DNA of 64,000 nt from positions 1,237,261 through 1,301,260 of the forward strand of contig NZ_JH556653.1 in assembly GCF_000179595.2 (NCBI RefSeq). Direction: 5' to 3'. This DNA comes from Acetivibrio cellulolyticus CD2 (GTDB taxonomy: Bacteria; Bacillota; Clostridia; Acetivibrionales; Acetivibrionaceae). The translations under genes were made by a program, and so were the position numbers. Each line of letters opens with the position of its first letter. Within the stretch, counting starts at the first letter, position 1. The notes under the pieces were generated by a model, which saw nothing but the letters and a program-made list of their open reading frames with translations, was not told where the DNA came from and did not search any database. This document shows, piece after piece, positions 55,397 to 64,000 of the stretch.

Positions 55397-55615
55397 TTAT
55401 TTTAACAGTACTAACAATAATGCGATAACGAATCCATAAATAGCAGTTGCTTCTGCCAAAGCTGCACCCAACAGTAAAACTGTTTGTATCTTTGATGATG
55501 CTTCTGGTTGTCTTGCTACCGCTTCAGCCGCTTTTCCAGTTGCCAAACTAATACCAATTCCTGCTCCAAGACCTGTTAAAACTGCAATACCCGCTCCTAT
55601 AGCCATTAAATTCAT
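55397..55615 (-). CDS. atpE: ATP synthase c subunit
   Basis: The 72-residue double-helix rotor-ring subunit has the loop ARQPEA (residues 34-39) and the ion-binding carboxylate E55 in LAEATAIYG. At the positions of the sodium ligands of the Ilyobacter tartaricus ring (Q32, S66) it has I22 and A56, which points to proton rather than sodium coupling. AAGGAGGTG precedes the ATG at 55615. Confidence 0.96.
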   Translation of the reverse strand: MNLMAIGAGIAVLTGLGAGIGISLATGKAAEAVARQPEASSKIQTVLLLGAALAEATAIYGFVIALLLVLLK

Positions 55616-55628
55616 TATCTTCACCTCC

Positions 55629-56384
55629 TTATTCAATTGCCTCAGCAATATAGAGTGATGTTAGGAAAACAAAAACATACGCCTGTAAAATTCCATCAAA
55701 TATATCAAAATATATACTGAGTACACCTGGTAAAAGTATTGGTATAGCAATATAAAGCAATTCCATTACTATTGCAGCACCCAATATATTTCCAAATTGT
55801 CGGAAGCACAACGATATTGGTCTTATAAAATAGTCAAGGATTTTAAATGGAAGCATAACAGGTACAGGCTCAATAAAGCTTTTGAGCCAACCGGATACCT
55901 TCTTGACCTTTATGCCAGCTACCAGTACAACTACCATTGACATAACTGCAAAAGCCAAGGTAACACTTGCATTCTTTGTTGGTGGCAGCAGGTTAAAGTC
56001 TGGTAAGCTTTTTAATGCTTCAATATGAGTTAAATGATATAACTCTTCACCACTTGGAATTACATTAAATATAGATATTGTATTTGAAATTACAAGGAAC
56101 AACAAAACTGTGCCAATATATGGAGCAAACATCTTCCAATGATGACCTATAGTGTCCTTTGCAAAGTTGTTTACAAACTCTACTATTACCTCAACAACAT
56201 TTTGTTTTCCATGAGGAACCAGTTTAAGATTCCTTGTAAAAACTATTGAAAATACAATAAGAAACGCCATTATAAGCCATGTTACTATAACAGACTGTGG
56301 AATCTGAATCGTTTGACCAAACAAATGAATGTCAATATTATGACTTTTTATTAACTCAAGTATTTCTTCTCCAATGCCTTCCAT
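55629..56384 (-). CDS. atpB: ATP synthase a subunit
   Basis: The 251-residue membrane subunit forms the proton half-channels. Five to six helices are visible, with SNTISIFNVIP in the middle and the essential-arginine region ISLCFRQFGNILGAAIVMELLY. The order I-B-E-F-H-A-G-D-C is standard. GAGGGTG precedes the ATG. The stop codon is 14 bases before the atpE start. Confidence 0.95.
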   Translation of the reverse strand: MEGIGEEILELIKSHNIDIHLFGQTIQIPQSVIVTWLIMAFLIVFSIVFTRNLKLVPHGKQNVVEVIVEFVNNFAKDTIGHHWKMFAPYIGTVLLFLVISNTISIFNVIPSGEELYHLTHIEALKSLPDFNLLPPTKNASVTLAFAVMSMVVVLVAGIKVKKVSGWLKSFIEPVPVMLPFKILDYFIRPISLCFRQFGNILGAAIVMELLYIAIPILLPGVLSIYFDIFDGILQAYVFVFLTSLYIAEAIE

Positions 56385-56396
56385 GTTTACACCCTC

Positions 56397-56789
56397 TTAT
56401 TGAAACTTATTATGGGATATATGCAAAGCCTCAGTTATGCTGTTAACCATGATTACTGCCGGTATAAGCAATACACCTGTTAAAACTCCTGCAAAAAACC
56501 ACATATTAAATTTTATTGATACTGCAATCAATACTAACGTTGCCATTTGTGCCAACATAAATTTTACTAATGTCCTGGCAGCTACAAAGCTTTTGTTATC
56601 TATACTAATCAAACTTGTTATAAAATTTGATGTATATAAGAACTTAAGTATTCCAAAAATCGTCCCGCAAATTAAGCCTATAGCTATTAACCATCTTTGA
56701 TCAAGAAATATTAAATTAATTATTAACAAAACTATAAAAAATATTAAAACTCTTTTTATTAAAAACTTCTGTAAAGCATTATCAGCCAA
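56397..56789 (-). CDS. atpI: ATP synthase subunit I
   Basis: The 130-residue protein has four membrane helices (about 10-28, 32-50, 70-90, 95-115). Family resemblance to AtpI is loose, but position as first gene of the operon, length and topology agree. AtpI assists c-ring assembly in some bacteria and may affect magnesium uptake. It ends 12 bases before atpB. No AtpZ-like partner is present. Confidence 0.82.
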   Translation of the reverse strand: MADNALQKFLIKRVLIFFIVLLIINLIFLDQRWLIAIGLICGTIFGILKFLYTSNFITSLISIDNKSFVAARTLVKFMLAQMATLVLIAVSIKFNMWFFAGVLTGVLLIPAVIMVNSITEALHISHNKFQ

Positions 56790-56913
56790 TGCTATTCATC
56801 CTTTTTTGTATTTCGGGAGCATAGCCCCTTCACTTTTGCCTCTTTCATTCCACATATAGCAAAATAAACAATATTATTTAGGTGTCTCCAACTTGCTATT
56901 ACCTAAAAAATTT

Positions 56914-56954
56914 AATAAAAAAACCGACACAGCTCTAATACAAGCTTTTTCGGC
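56914..56954 (-). terminator. Terminator of mnaA
   Basis: On the minus strand CCGA..AGCT pairs with AGCT..TCGG around a short loop and is followed by TTTTTTTATT. It separates mnaA from the atp operon; the atp promoter should lie in the following 120 bases. Confidence 0.65.
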
Positions 56955-57071
56955 AACATCGTTATTTTTTAAACAATGAAATCATATTAACACACGTTAT
57001 GATATTATTCAACATAAAATGTACTAAAAAAATCTCATATAACTAATATATTTTTCGGCAAATTTCTATAT

Positions 57072-58226
57072 TTACTTTATAAGAAATTCTAAAGGTTTTT
57101 CCTCCGTTAACCCAAATTCATAAAGAAGTGCTTTGGCAATTCTCGAAGACGCAAATCCATCACCATATGGATTAACCGCTTTGGCCATTTCCTGATACTC
57201 CTTATTGCTACTAAGAAGTTCACAGGACAAATCTATTATCTTGTCCTTATCCGTGCCAGCAAGTTTAACAGTACCTGCTTCTACAGCCTCCGGTCTCTCG
57301 GTCTCGTTTCTAAGGACAAGTACTGGTTTGCCCAGAGATGGAGCTTCCTCCTGCAATCCGCCTGAATCAGTCATTACAAGGTAGGATCTATCCATAAGAT
57401 TGTGCATATCCTGTACATCCAACGGATCAATCAAGTGAATACGGCTATGCCCTCCCATAATCTCTCTTGCAACGGACTGCACTGCAGGGTTCAGATGAAC
57501 GGGATATACTATCTTCACATCTTCAAAAGTATCTGCAACGTGCTTTAAAGCCTGGCAGATATTTTTTAATGGCTCACCAAGGTTTTCTCTTCTGTGAGCT
57601 GTAACAGTTATAACCCTACTTCCTGAAAAATCAATAGCCCTCAAATCACTGTTTTGGAAAACATAACCTTCCCTTACAGTAGTTTTAATAGCGTCAATTA
57701 CAGTGTTTCCTGTTATATAAATCTTATTAGCATTAACATTCTCTTTTAACAAATTGTTTTTATTAGTCATAGTAGGTGCAAAATGAATATCTGTCAAAAC
57801 ACCTGTCAGCTTCCTGTTTATTTCTTCAGGATAGGGGAAATATTTGTCGTTTGTCCTGAGTCCTGCCTCAACATGGCCCACGCTGATCTTGTTATAAAAG
57901 GCCGCAAGACTTCCTATAAATGTTGTTGTTGTATCTCCATGTACAAGAACTATGTCTGGCTTAGCTTTTCCAAAAACTCTGTTTAAGCCCTCCAGTCCCC
58001 TTGTAGTTATGTCTATCAGTGTCTGCCTGTCCTTCATTATATCCAAATCATAATCAGCAGTTATATCAAATATTTCAAGAACCTGATCGAGCATTTGTCT
58101 ATGCTGTGCGGTAACACATACTGTTGTATCAATCTGGTCATATTTTTTTAATTCCTTAACTAAAGGTGCCATTTTTATTGCCTCCGGTCTAGTGCCGAAA
58201 ACAACCATTGCTTTCAATCTGTCCAA
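57072..58226 (-). CDS. mnaA: UDP-N-acetylglucosamine 2-epimerase
   Basis: The 384-residue enzyme (WecB/MnaA) interconverts UDP-GlcNAc and UDP-ManNAc. Motifs: MVVFGTRPEAIKMAPLVKEL, LVHGDTTTTFIGSLAAFY, HVEAGLRT, FPEEINR-type YPEEINRKLTG, TAHRRENLGEPL, and TDSGGLQEEAPSLGKPVLVLRNETERPEAVEAGT. ManNAc is a building block of teichoic-acid linkage units and of secondary wall polymers to which SLH domains bind, so it may support anchoring of the surface proteins at 39-49 kb. Start is TTG at 58226, 7 bases after GGGAGGA. mnaA precedes atpI in B. subtilis too. Confidence 0.95.
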   Translation of the reverse strand: MDRLKAMVVFGTRPEAIKMAPLVKELKKYDQIDTTVCVTAQHRQMLDQVLEIFDITADYDLDIMKDRQTLIDITTRGLEGLNRVFGKAKPDIVLVHGDTTTTFIGSLAAFYNKISVGHVEAGLRTNDKYFPYPEEINRKLTGVLTDIHFAPTMTNKNNLLKENVNANKIYITGNTVIDAIKTTVREGYVFQNSDLRAIDFSGSRVITVTAHRRENLGEPLKNICQALKHVADTFEDVKIVYPVHLNPAVQSVAREIMGGHSRIHLIDPLDVQDMHNLMDRSYLVMTDSGGLQEEAPSLGKPVLVLRNETERPEAVEAGTVKLAGTDKDKIIDLSCELLSSNKEYQEMAKAVNPYGDGFASSRIAKALLYEFGLTEEKPLEFLIK

Positions 58227-58272
58227 AATAATCCTCCCTAAAACATAATAGTGCTCCATATAATGTTAAACA

Positions 58273-59397
58273 CTATTTTTTCGCTTTTTGTATTGATAAA
58301 CTTGGTATATTCTCTTCCTCAACTTTATTTTCGATATCAGGAGCATCATTAATTTCGCTCATGTACCTTGAACCTGCAATAACAAATATTGATAGAGCAA
58401 TTATAAGTACAACTGCACTTAAAGCTCCCTTATCAGCTAACACAATAGCAACAAGGCCCAAAGCTCCGCTTACAGCATACATGGTTACGACCGACTGCCT
58501 CTGACTAAATCCCATGTCTATAAGGCGGTGATGCAAATGCCCTCTATCTGCAGCCATAATAGGCTTTCTTTGAATAAGTCTCCTTAGGATAGCAAAAGTA
58601 GTATCAAATAAAGGCAGTCCAAGAACCAATATCGGAATAACTATAGATATTGCTGCATAGGTTTTCATCATTCCCTGAATAGAAATGACACCTAGTGTAA
58701 AACCTAAAAACGTAGAACCTGTATCACCCATAAATATTTTTGCTGGATTAAAGTTATATGGTAGAAAACCAAGGGTTGCTCCTGCAAGAATCGCAATAAT
58801 CATAGCAGTTTGTACTTCTCCATACAAAATTGCAATAAACATAAGTGACAAATATGAAATAGAGGATACCCCAGCCGCTAGACCATCAAGTCCATCAATA
58901 AAATTGATAGCATTAGTAATCCCTACAATCCAGAATATTGTAAGCGGATATGCAATAAAATCACTAATCACCGAAGTACCAGTTGATGAAAACGGGTTTG
59001 TTATAATTGATATCTTGTCACCTGATATCCAAACTACTGCTATAGCCGCTAATATCTGAAATACAAACTTAATTTTAGGACCTAATTGTTTGATATCATC
59101 AACAATACCCATTCCTACAATGATAAAAACACCCACAAGCATTCCTAATAATTGTTGGTTTGGCGTAATTCCTATAACACCTATAAAAGTACTAATCAAT
59201 CCAAACATTAGAGTCATAATAAACCCTGAAAAGATTGCCAATCCTCCCAATCTAGCAATGGGCTTTTTGTGCATCCTTCTCTCATCTTTTGGAACATCGA
59301 CAGCTCCAATATAAAATGCCACTTTTTTTGCAATTGGAGTTGCAACAAATGAAACTATAAAAGCAAGGGCAAAAGATATAAAATATTCAAAAAACAC
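58273..59397 (-). CDS. tagO: Undecaprenyl-phosphate GlcNAc-1-phosphate transferase (TagO/WecA family)
   Basis: The 374-residue protein has about eleven membrane helices. Catalytic motifs: VPKDERRMHKKPIARLGGLAIF, GIVDDIKQLGPKIKF (DDxxx), NAINFIDGLDGLAAG, and GHLHHRLIDMGFS, with the conserved FMGDTGSTFLGF. It starts a lipid-linked polymer (wall teichoic acid or secondary wall polymer) by adding GlcNAc-1-P to undecaprenyl phosphate. Start: GTG at 59397, after AAGAAGGTG. It is 46 bases before mnaA, so they form one unit. Confidence 0.93.
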   Translation of the reverse strand: MFFEYFISFALAFIVSFVATPIAKKVAFYIGAVDVPKDERRMHKKPIARLGGLAIFSGFIMTLMFGLISTFIGVIGITPNQQLLGMLVGVFIIVGMGIVDDIKQLGPKIKFVFQILAAIAVVWISGDKISIITNPFSSTGTSVISDFIAYPLTIFWIVGITNAINFIDGLDGLAAGVSSISYLSLMFIAILYGEVQTAMIIAILAGATLGFLPYNFNPAKIFMGDTGSTFLGFTLGVISIQGMMKTYAAISIVIPILVLGLPLFDTTFAILRRLIQRKPIMAADRGHLHHRLIDMGFSQRQSVVTMYAVSGALGLVAIVLADKGALSAVVLIIALSIFVIAGSRYMSEINDAPDIENKVEEENIPSLSIQKAKK

Positions 59398-59607
59398 AAG
59401 AACACCTTCTTTTCTAACATTAATCTTTTGTAAAATAATAAATAAAACCCTGCTCAAATAAACGTGCCTGAAACTATATTGCTATGCTACTAAAATTATT
59501 ATTCTCCCAATCAAATGTATCTCCTTAACATATACATACTAAATTAGCAAAAATTCACATTATCGTATATCAGAGATAAATTTCGCATACTAGTTTTATT
59601 TATAATA

Positions 59608-60054
59608 CTATTCTACATCAAACTTTACAACTCTTATTCCTGCCTCTTTTAGTAATTCTAAGGCAAGATTATCGGGATACTCTCCCTTAAACACAATTTT
59701 CTTAATTCCTGCATTAATTGCCATCTTAGCACATAATACACAGGGCTGATTTGTAACATATAGTGTTCCGTCTTTTACACTTGTTCCTGAATAAGCAGCC
59801 TGCACAATAGCATTCTGCTCTGCATGTATGGCTCTGCAAAGTTCATGTCTTTCCCCTGAAGGCACATTCATTTTTTCCCTTAAGCAGCCTATTTCATCAC
59901 AATGCTTGCATCCCATAGGAGCGCCATTATATCCAGTCGCAAGTATACGCTTGTCTTTCGCAATCAGTGCTCCTACCTGACGCCTTTTACAAGTTGACCT
60001 GCTTTTAATAAGATCAACTATTTCCATAAAGTACTGATCCCAAGATGGTCTCAC
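59608..60054 (-). CDS. comEB: Deoxycytidylate deaminase-family protein
   Basis: The 148-residue zinc enzyme deaminates dCMP to dUMP for dTMP synthesis. Zinc site: H and Glu in [13 protein letters not shown] and two Cys in [10 protein letters not shown]. The N-terminal [28 protein letters not shown] and the Cys/His insertion [13 protein letters not shown] are typical of the ComEB/dCMP-deaminase group. The start is taken as GTG at 60054 after GGGGGAAG, giving MRPSWDQYF; the ATG ten codons upstream would hold the ribosome-binding site. Confidence 0.93.
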   Translation of the reverse strand: MRPSWDQYFMEIVDLIKSRSTCKRRQVGALIAKDKRILATGYNGAPMGCKHCDEIGCLREKMNVPSGERHELCRAIHAEQNAIVQAAYSGTSVKDGTLYVTNQPCVLCAKMAINAGIKKIVFKGEYPDNLALELLKEAGIRVVKFDVE

Positions 60055-60140
60055 AAACTTCCCCCCTGTGTGAACAAAATACACTAAAATATATTTCGTA
60101 CATTTCTATCAGAAACTTAACGCAAAAACACCCAAAACAA

Positions 60141-60770
60141 TTATTTAGTACCAAAAAGCCTGTCCCCGGCATCACCTAAACCAGGTATTATATATCCATG
60201 GTCATTCAACTTGTCATCAACTGCAGCACAATATATGATAACATCAGGATGATCTTTGTTTATTCTGTCAATACCGTCCTTTGAAGCTATGAGACACATC
60301 AACTTAATACTGCTAACCCCTTTATCCTTTATGTATTTTATAGCAGCTGACGCGGAACCACCTGTTGCAAGCATAGGGTCTACTACCACTATCTCTCTCT
60401 CAGATACGTCATCCGGCAATTTACAATAATACTCTACAGGTCCGAGAGTTTCGGGATCTCTATAAAGTCCAATATGTCCAACTTTAGCCATAGGTAATAA
60501 CTTTAACATCCCATCAACCATACCAAGGCCTGCTCTTAATACAGGAACTATACCAAGTTTTTTGCCTGATATAATGTTAGTTTTAGCAACTCCAACCGGA
60601 GTTTCTATTTCAACTTCTTTTAAAGGCATATTTCTTGTTACTTCATATCCCATCAGCATTGATATTTCTAGTACTAATTCCCTGAATTCCTTCGTCTGAG
60701 TATTCTTGTCCCTTAAAAGCGAAATCTTATGTTGTATTAAAGGATGATCAAGTACAAAAACATTCTTCAT
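60141..60770 (-). CDS. upp: Uracil phosphoribosyltransferase
   Basis: The 209-residue salvage enzyme makes UMP from uracil and PRPP. Motifs: [44 protein letters not shown], the PRPP loop [13 protein letters not shown], and the uracil-binding [17 protein letters not shown] end. Length is exact. AAAGGAG before the ATG. Co-transcribed with rpiB (15-base gap). Confidence 0.97.
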   Translation of the reverse strand: MKNVFVLDHPLIQHKISLLRDKNTQTKEFRELVLEISMLMGYEVTRNMPLKEVEIETPVGVAKTNIISGKKLGIVPVLRAGLGMVDGMLKLLPMAKVGHIGLYRDPETLGPVEYYCKLPDDVSEREIVVVDPMLATGGSASAAIKYIKDKGVSSIKLMCLIASKDGIDRINKDHPDVIIYCAAVDDKLNDHGYIIPGLGDAGDRLFGTK

Positions 60771-60785
60771 GTGCTATTTCTCCTT

Positions 60786-61235
60786 TTATTTGCTGTATTT
60801 TTTTTCTATATCCTCTATTTTATTTACCCTTTTTTGATGCCTGTCGCCCAAAAACTCAGCTTTTAGCCAAGTATCCACAATATCAATTGCCAGATCCAGA
60901 CCAATAATTCTTTCACCTAATGCTAGAATATTGGCATTATTGTGCTCTCTACTCATTCTTGCCATAAAGCTATTAGTACATAAAGCTGCTCTAATACCTG
61001 GTACTTTATTTGCTGCCATAGAGATTCCTATCCCTGTCCCACAAATAATTATGCCTTTTTCGCATTCTCCACTTTTTACAGCTTCTGCAACTTTCAAGCC
61101 ATAGTCTGGATAGTCAACTGATTGAGAATCGCATGTTCCAAAGTCAACCACTTCGTAATTGTTTGATTGAAGGAACTTTACTATATCTCCTTTTAATTTG
61201 TATCCTGCATGATCATTACCTATTGCAATTTTCAT
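60786..61235 (-). CDS. rpiB: Ribose 5-phosphate isomerase B
   Basis: The 149-residue sugar isomerase has MKIAIGNDHAGYKLKGDIVKFL, VDYPDYGLKVAEAV, the active-site Cys in GIIICGTGIGISMAANKVPGIRAALCTN, and HNNANILALGERIIG. It interconverts ribulose 5-P and ribose 5-P in the pentose phosphate pathway, supplying prs. It corresponds to B. subtilis ywlF and keeps the local order. Confidence 0.95.
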   Translation of the reverse strand: MKIAIGNDHAGYKLKGDIVKFLQSNNYEVVDFGTCDSQSVDYPDYGLKVAEAVKSGECEKGIIICGTGIGISMAANKVPGIRAALCTNSFMARMSREHNNANILALGERIIGLDLAIDIVDTWLKAEFLGDRHQKRVNKIEDIEKKYSK

Positions 61236-61328
61236 GTTATCCTCCAGATTTATATTTTATATTATAGGAAACTTTATGTCAAAACAAAAAACTTCAAAAG
61301 CTTTAAATGAGGCTTATACTCACCAAAT

Positions 61329-61814
61329 TTATTGTTCAAACTCTTTAAGTCTTTGAATCAATGCATCAATCGCTTCCTTTATCTGCTGTGCACATCTTCT
61401 ATACACTTCTTCAGACCCTCCATACGGATCGCTGATGTCTGTTGAAAAACCGTTTATACCTCTGCCACTTTCATAAGCAAATTCCTTTAAGGTATACGCT
61501 TTACTTTGGGCATTGGAAAACATTTTAAGCAGTACTCTTTTATGTTCTCCCGTCATAGTAAGTATAACGAAGGCGTTATCAATATCTTCCTGAGTTATGC
61601 GTTTTGAAATGTGATAGCCTATATCAATATTCCAATCTTTTAAGACTCTCAATGCATAAGAACTTGCACATTCCCCATCATATGCCGAAATTCCGGCAGA
61701 AAAGGCTGTAAACTGCGTCATACTATTTTCTTTTTTGACAGCATTATTAAAAAGGCCTTCAGCCATAATGCTTCTGCATGTATTCCCTGTACAAACAAAC
61801 AGTACCCTTTTCAT
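61329..61814 (-). CDS. ywlE: Low-molecular-weight protein-tyrosine/arginine phosphatase (YwlE family)
   Basis: The 161-residue phosphatase has the P-loop VCTGNTCRSIMAEGLF (CX5R type) near residues 6-20 and the general-acid loop DISDPYGGSEEVYRRC. The B. subtilis homologue YwlE is a protein-arginine phosphatase opposing McsB. Conserved Thr in CTGNTCRS, reported as specificity-determining for arginine phosphatases, is present, so this role is likely. AGAGGGAG before the ATG. It lies between rpiB and ywlC. Confidence 0.9.
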   Translation of the reverse strand: MKRVLFVCTGNTCRSIMAEGLFNNAVKKENSMTQFTAFSAGISAYDGECASSYALRVLKDWNIDIGYHISKRITQEDIDNAFVILTMTGEHKRVLLKMFSNAQSKAYTLKEFAYESGRGINGFSTDISDPYGGSEEVYRRCAQQIKEAIDALIQRLKEFEQ

Positions 61815-61868
61815 TTTCCTGTCTCCCTCTTTTGTATAAACAGATATTGAAAAGCATTTTTATAATAC

Positions 61869-62930
61869 TTATATTTTAATAATATTATACCCTGCTGCCT
61901 TTTTCATTCTATTCATTATCGCAAGACCAATACCTGAACTATCAACAGATTCTGCAAAAATCATCTGTACGTCCGTTTTGTCAAAATCCCTTAAAGCCTT
62001 AAACAGATTTGCCGCTATAGTCCCAGGACTTAACCTGCTGCCAAGAGATACTGCCAAACTCTCAGGATACAAGTGTACCGTCTCATCGGTTGCCAAAATT
62101 CCAACTTTTATATCCTTACCTTCATACTCCTTGACCATTTCGTTAATCCTTACAGCAATCTTTTCCGGATCACCCTCTACAATTATAACATCGGCTTTCG
62201 GTGCATAGTGCTTATACTTCATTCCGGGTGACCTTGGAATAATTATATCATCAAGATTTTTCTTTACAAGGGTGGGATCAATCTGAATTTGTCCTAAAAC
62301 ATCTTCTAATTGTTCTACTGTTATTCCTCCAGGACGTAGTAACATTGGAGGGTCTAAAACCATATCTACAACAGTAGATTCGACACCAATATCCGAAAAT
62401 CCTCCATCAATTATCACATCGACCTTACCATTTAAATCATTTATCACATGCCTTGAATCGGTTGGACTGGGTTTTCCGGAGACGTTAGCACTAGGGGCTG
62501 CTACCGGCAATTCAGCTTCCCTGATCAATGCAAGGGCAATAGGATGCGATGGAACTCTAATAGCGACAGTATCAAGTCCTGCCGTTATTACTTCCGGAAT
62601 TATAGGCAGCTTGTCCATAACTAGTGTAAGAGGTCCTGGCCAGAACTTGTCCATAAGGATTGAAGCTTTATTTGGTATGTGTGATACCAATTTTTCTACA
62701 GACCGCTTATCAGCTACATGCACTATAAGCGGGTTGTCTGATGGCCGCCCCTTCGCTATGAATATTCTCTCTACAGCTTCTTTATTTAAAGCATTAGCCC
62801 CAAGGCCATAGACGGTTTCCGTTGGAAATGCTACCAGTCCGCCATCTTTTAAAACCTGGGAAGCGTACCTTATCTTAGATATATCAATATTGCCACTGTT
62901 AATTTCTATAATTTCTGTTTTCAAAACCAT
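61869..62930 (-). CDS. ywlC: Threonylcarbamoyl-AMP synthase (Sua5/YwlC)
   Basis: The 353-residue enzyme makes threonylcarbamoyl-AMP for tRNA t6A37. The N-terminal YrdC domain (about 15-215) has GGLVAFPTETVYGLGANALN, KGRPSDNPLIVHV, FWPGPLTLVM, and AAPSANVSGKPSPTDSRHV; the C-terminal Sua5 domain (about 240-350) contains SPGMKYKHYAPKADV. The full-length two-domain form is Sua5, as in Bacillus. The ATG at 62930 follows AAGGAGAG closely; a TTG two codons later is an alternative start. Confidence 0.94.
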   Translation of the reverse strand: MVLKTEIIEINSGNIDISKIRYASQVLKDGGLVAFPTETVYGLGANALNKEAVERIFIAKGRPSDNPLIVHVADKRSVEKLVSHIPNKASILMDKFWPGPLTLVMDKLPIIPEVITAGLDTVAIRVPSHPIALALIREAELPVAAPSANVSGKPSPTDSRHVINDLNGKVDVIIDGGFSDIGVESTVVDMVLDPPMLLRPGGITVEQLEDVLGQIQIDPTLVKKNLDDIIIPRSPGMKYKHYAPKADVIIVEGDPEKIAVRINEMVKEYEGKDIKVGILATDETVHLYPESLAVSLGSRLSPGTIAANLFKALRDFDKTDVQMIFAESVDSSGIGLAIMNRMKKAAGYNIIKI

Positions 62931-63041
62931 TCTCTCCTTAAAGAACCCATTTCACTAATACTCTATATTACTAATTTAAATATTTTAAATGTGTTTCCTC
63001 GTTTTGCATCTCATATACTAGGAAGAACTACTTTGCGGTCA

Positions 63042-63782
63042 CTAATTTATTGTCGTTATTATTATACCACAAACCATGCCAAAAACATTACTAATGGAAG
63101 GCAGTCTCCCTAAATATAGTTTTTTGGATTCAACCATCAATTCTCCATAAACTACATAAAGCATAGCACCAGCAGCAAATCCGAGACAGGCCCCGATAAA
63201 CTTTTGCGAAATTCCTCCAATTATGGCTCCTAATAAAGCTCCTAACCCCATCGGTACACCTGAGAGCACAGTAATGAAAAATGCCTTTTTGCTCGAAAAT
63301 CCCCCGGCTTTCATGGGAACTGCCATTGCAACACCTTCAGGTATATCATGTATTACAATCACAGCTGTTATAATCATACCCAAGCTTACAGAAGCTTCAA
63401 ACCCAGAACCCACTGCAAAACCTTCAGGAAAATTATGCAGCGCAATTCCTACTGCCATTACAATTCCCGCCCTTAAAAGTCCTGAGTTGCGGCTTTTGGT
63501 CTTTAAGAACTCAGCTCTCCCAAGAAATTCCTCAACTAATAAAATTGTAAGAACCCCGAGAAAAACTCCAAATAAAGTTAGACTTATTCCCCCATAATTA
63601 AACGCCTCAGGTATTAGCTTAAAACACACCACTGAAGTCATCAACCCTGCTGAAAACTCTAAAATAGAACTTATAAAGCGCCTGTTAACTTTCTTAACAA
63701 AAAAAGCCATTAAACCACCGATACTTGTACCTGCTATACCGGAGATAAGGCCAATAAGTGTAACCTTTATCAAATATTCCAC
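63042..63782 (-). CDS. ZIP-family metal transporter
   Basis: The 246-residue protein has eight membrane helices and the two ZIP metal-binding motifs HNFPEG (helix IV) and HDIPEG (helix V). The layout fits the ZupT/GufA branch, which imports zinc and other divalent cations. A charged loop (RAEFLKTKSRNS) links helices III and IV. It takes the position of the B. subtilis transporter gene ywlD near ywlC, but is a different family. After it, 218 bases to the window end contain no gene. Confidence 0.9.
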   Translation of the reverse strand: MEYLIKVTLIGLISGIAGTSIGGLMAFFVKKVNRRFISSILEFSAGLMTSVVCFKLIPEAFNYGGISLTLFGVFLGVLTILLVEEFLGRAEFLKTKSRNSGLLRAGIVMAVGIALHNFPEGFAVGSGFEASVSLGMIITAVIVIHDIPEGVAMAVPMKAGGFSSKKAFFITVLSGVPMGLGALLGAIIGGISQKFIGACLGFAAGAMLYVVYGELMVESKKLYLGRLPSISNVFGMVCGIIITTIN

Positions 63783-64000
63783 ACTTTACCCCCATATTCC
63801 AAACTCCATTAAATTAAGGATATTACCTTTCATTAACGCTTTGGACCTCACTGAATTTATATTTAATTCTATTCAGTATAGGGGCAAATTATTAGTACTA
63901 ATAAAAGTTGCAATAGTAAATTAAACGTTATGCAACTTGTAAACAACTAAGGAAAAGCTGAAACATTGCAAAAATGTAGCTAAAATATGATTTTATCTAT

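Overview
The window is about 64 kb of AT-rich chromosome from an endospore-forming, cellulosome-producing anaerobic Firmicute, most likely a relative of Clostridium (Acetivibrio/Ruminiclostridium) thermocellum. Evidence: two type I dockerin proteins (one a GH9 glycoside hydrolase), a SigI/RsgI pair of the biomass-sensing type, S-layer-homology (SLH) surface proteins, many sporulation genes (spoVG, spoVT, spoIIID, spoIID, a spoIIQ-like gene, yabP, yabQ), and strong GGAGG ribosome-binding sites with frequent TTG/GTG starts. The species name is inference.

Layout. 1-6.1 kb is an accessory region: the 3' end of a group II intron, an ArsC/Spx-like protein, an ECF sigma factor with its zinc-finger anti-sigma factor, a dockerin GH9 endoglucanase, and a membrane acyltransferase. 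6.3-22 kb is a conserved minus-strand block that follows the Bacillus subtilis order purR-spoVG-glmU-prs-pth-mfd-(PPIase)-spoVT-mazG-hup-rqcP-yabP-yabQ-divIC-yabR-tRNAs. A plus-strand L,D-transpeptidase is inserted between mazG and spoVT. murC (22.4 kb) diverges from purR.

24-39 kb follows the second conserved B. subtilis block read backwards: fabZ, (NAGPA-domain protein), a rod-binding protein, flhP, flhO, mbl, spoIIID, a spoIIQ-like gene, spoIID, murA, ywmB. Cellulolytic-lifestyle genes interrupt it: an NlpC/P60 protein and an N-terminal-dockerin protein between spoIIID and spoIIQ, and sigI-rsgI (ectodomain PA14 plus CBM6/35-like) between spoIID and murA. 39.4-49.1 kb is a three-gene operon of SLH surface proteins, two of them giants with fibronectin-III-like repeats, placed between ywmB and the ATP synthase operon. 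49.6-56.8 kb is a complete F-type ATP synthase operon (atpI-B-E-F-H-A-G-D-C). 57-63.8 kb carries mnaA (wecB), a TagO/WecA-type transferase, comEB, upp, rpiB, ywlE, ywlC and a ZIP metal transporter, again close to the B. subtilis ywl-upp-mnaA-atp order.

How the parts fit. Housekeeping operons (cell-wall precursors, translation rescue, repair, ATP synthase, sporulation) form a conserved scaffold. Surface and biomass-degradation genes are inserted at operon junctions. A short MITE-like intergenic repeat sits inside three conserved gene clusters (prs/glmU, spoIIID/mbl, atpD/atpC). The most interesting content is the SigI/RsgI sensor with its particular ectodomain, the SLH/FN3 operon with a shared unnamed domain, the N-terminal-dockerin protein of unknown function, the repeat family, and an L,D-transpeptidase relic beside atpC. 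Coordinates were read by eye; start codons were moved from the longest open frame wherever the ribosome-binding site argued for it.
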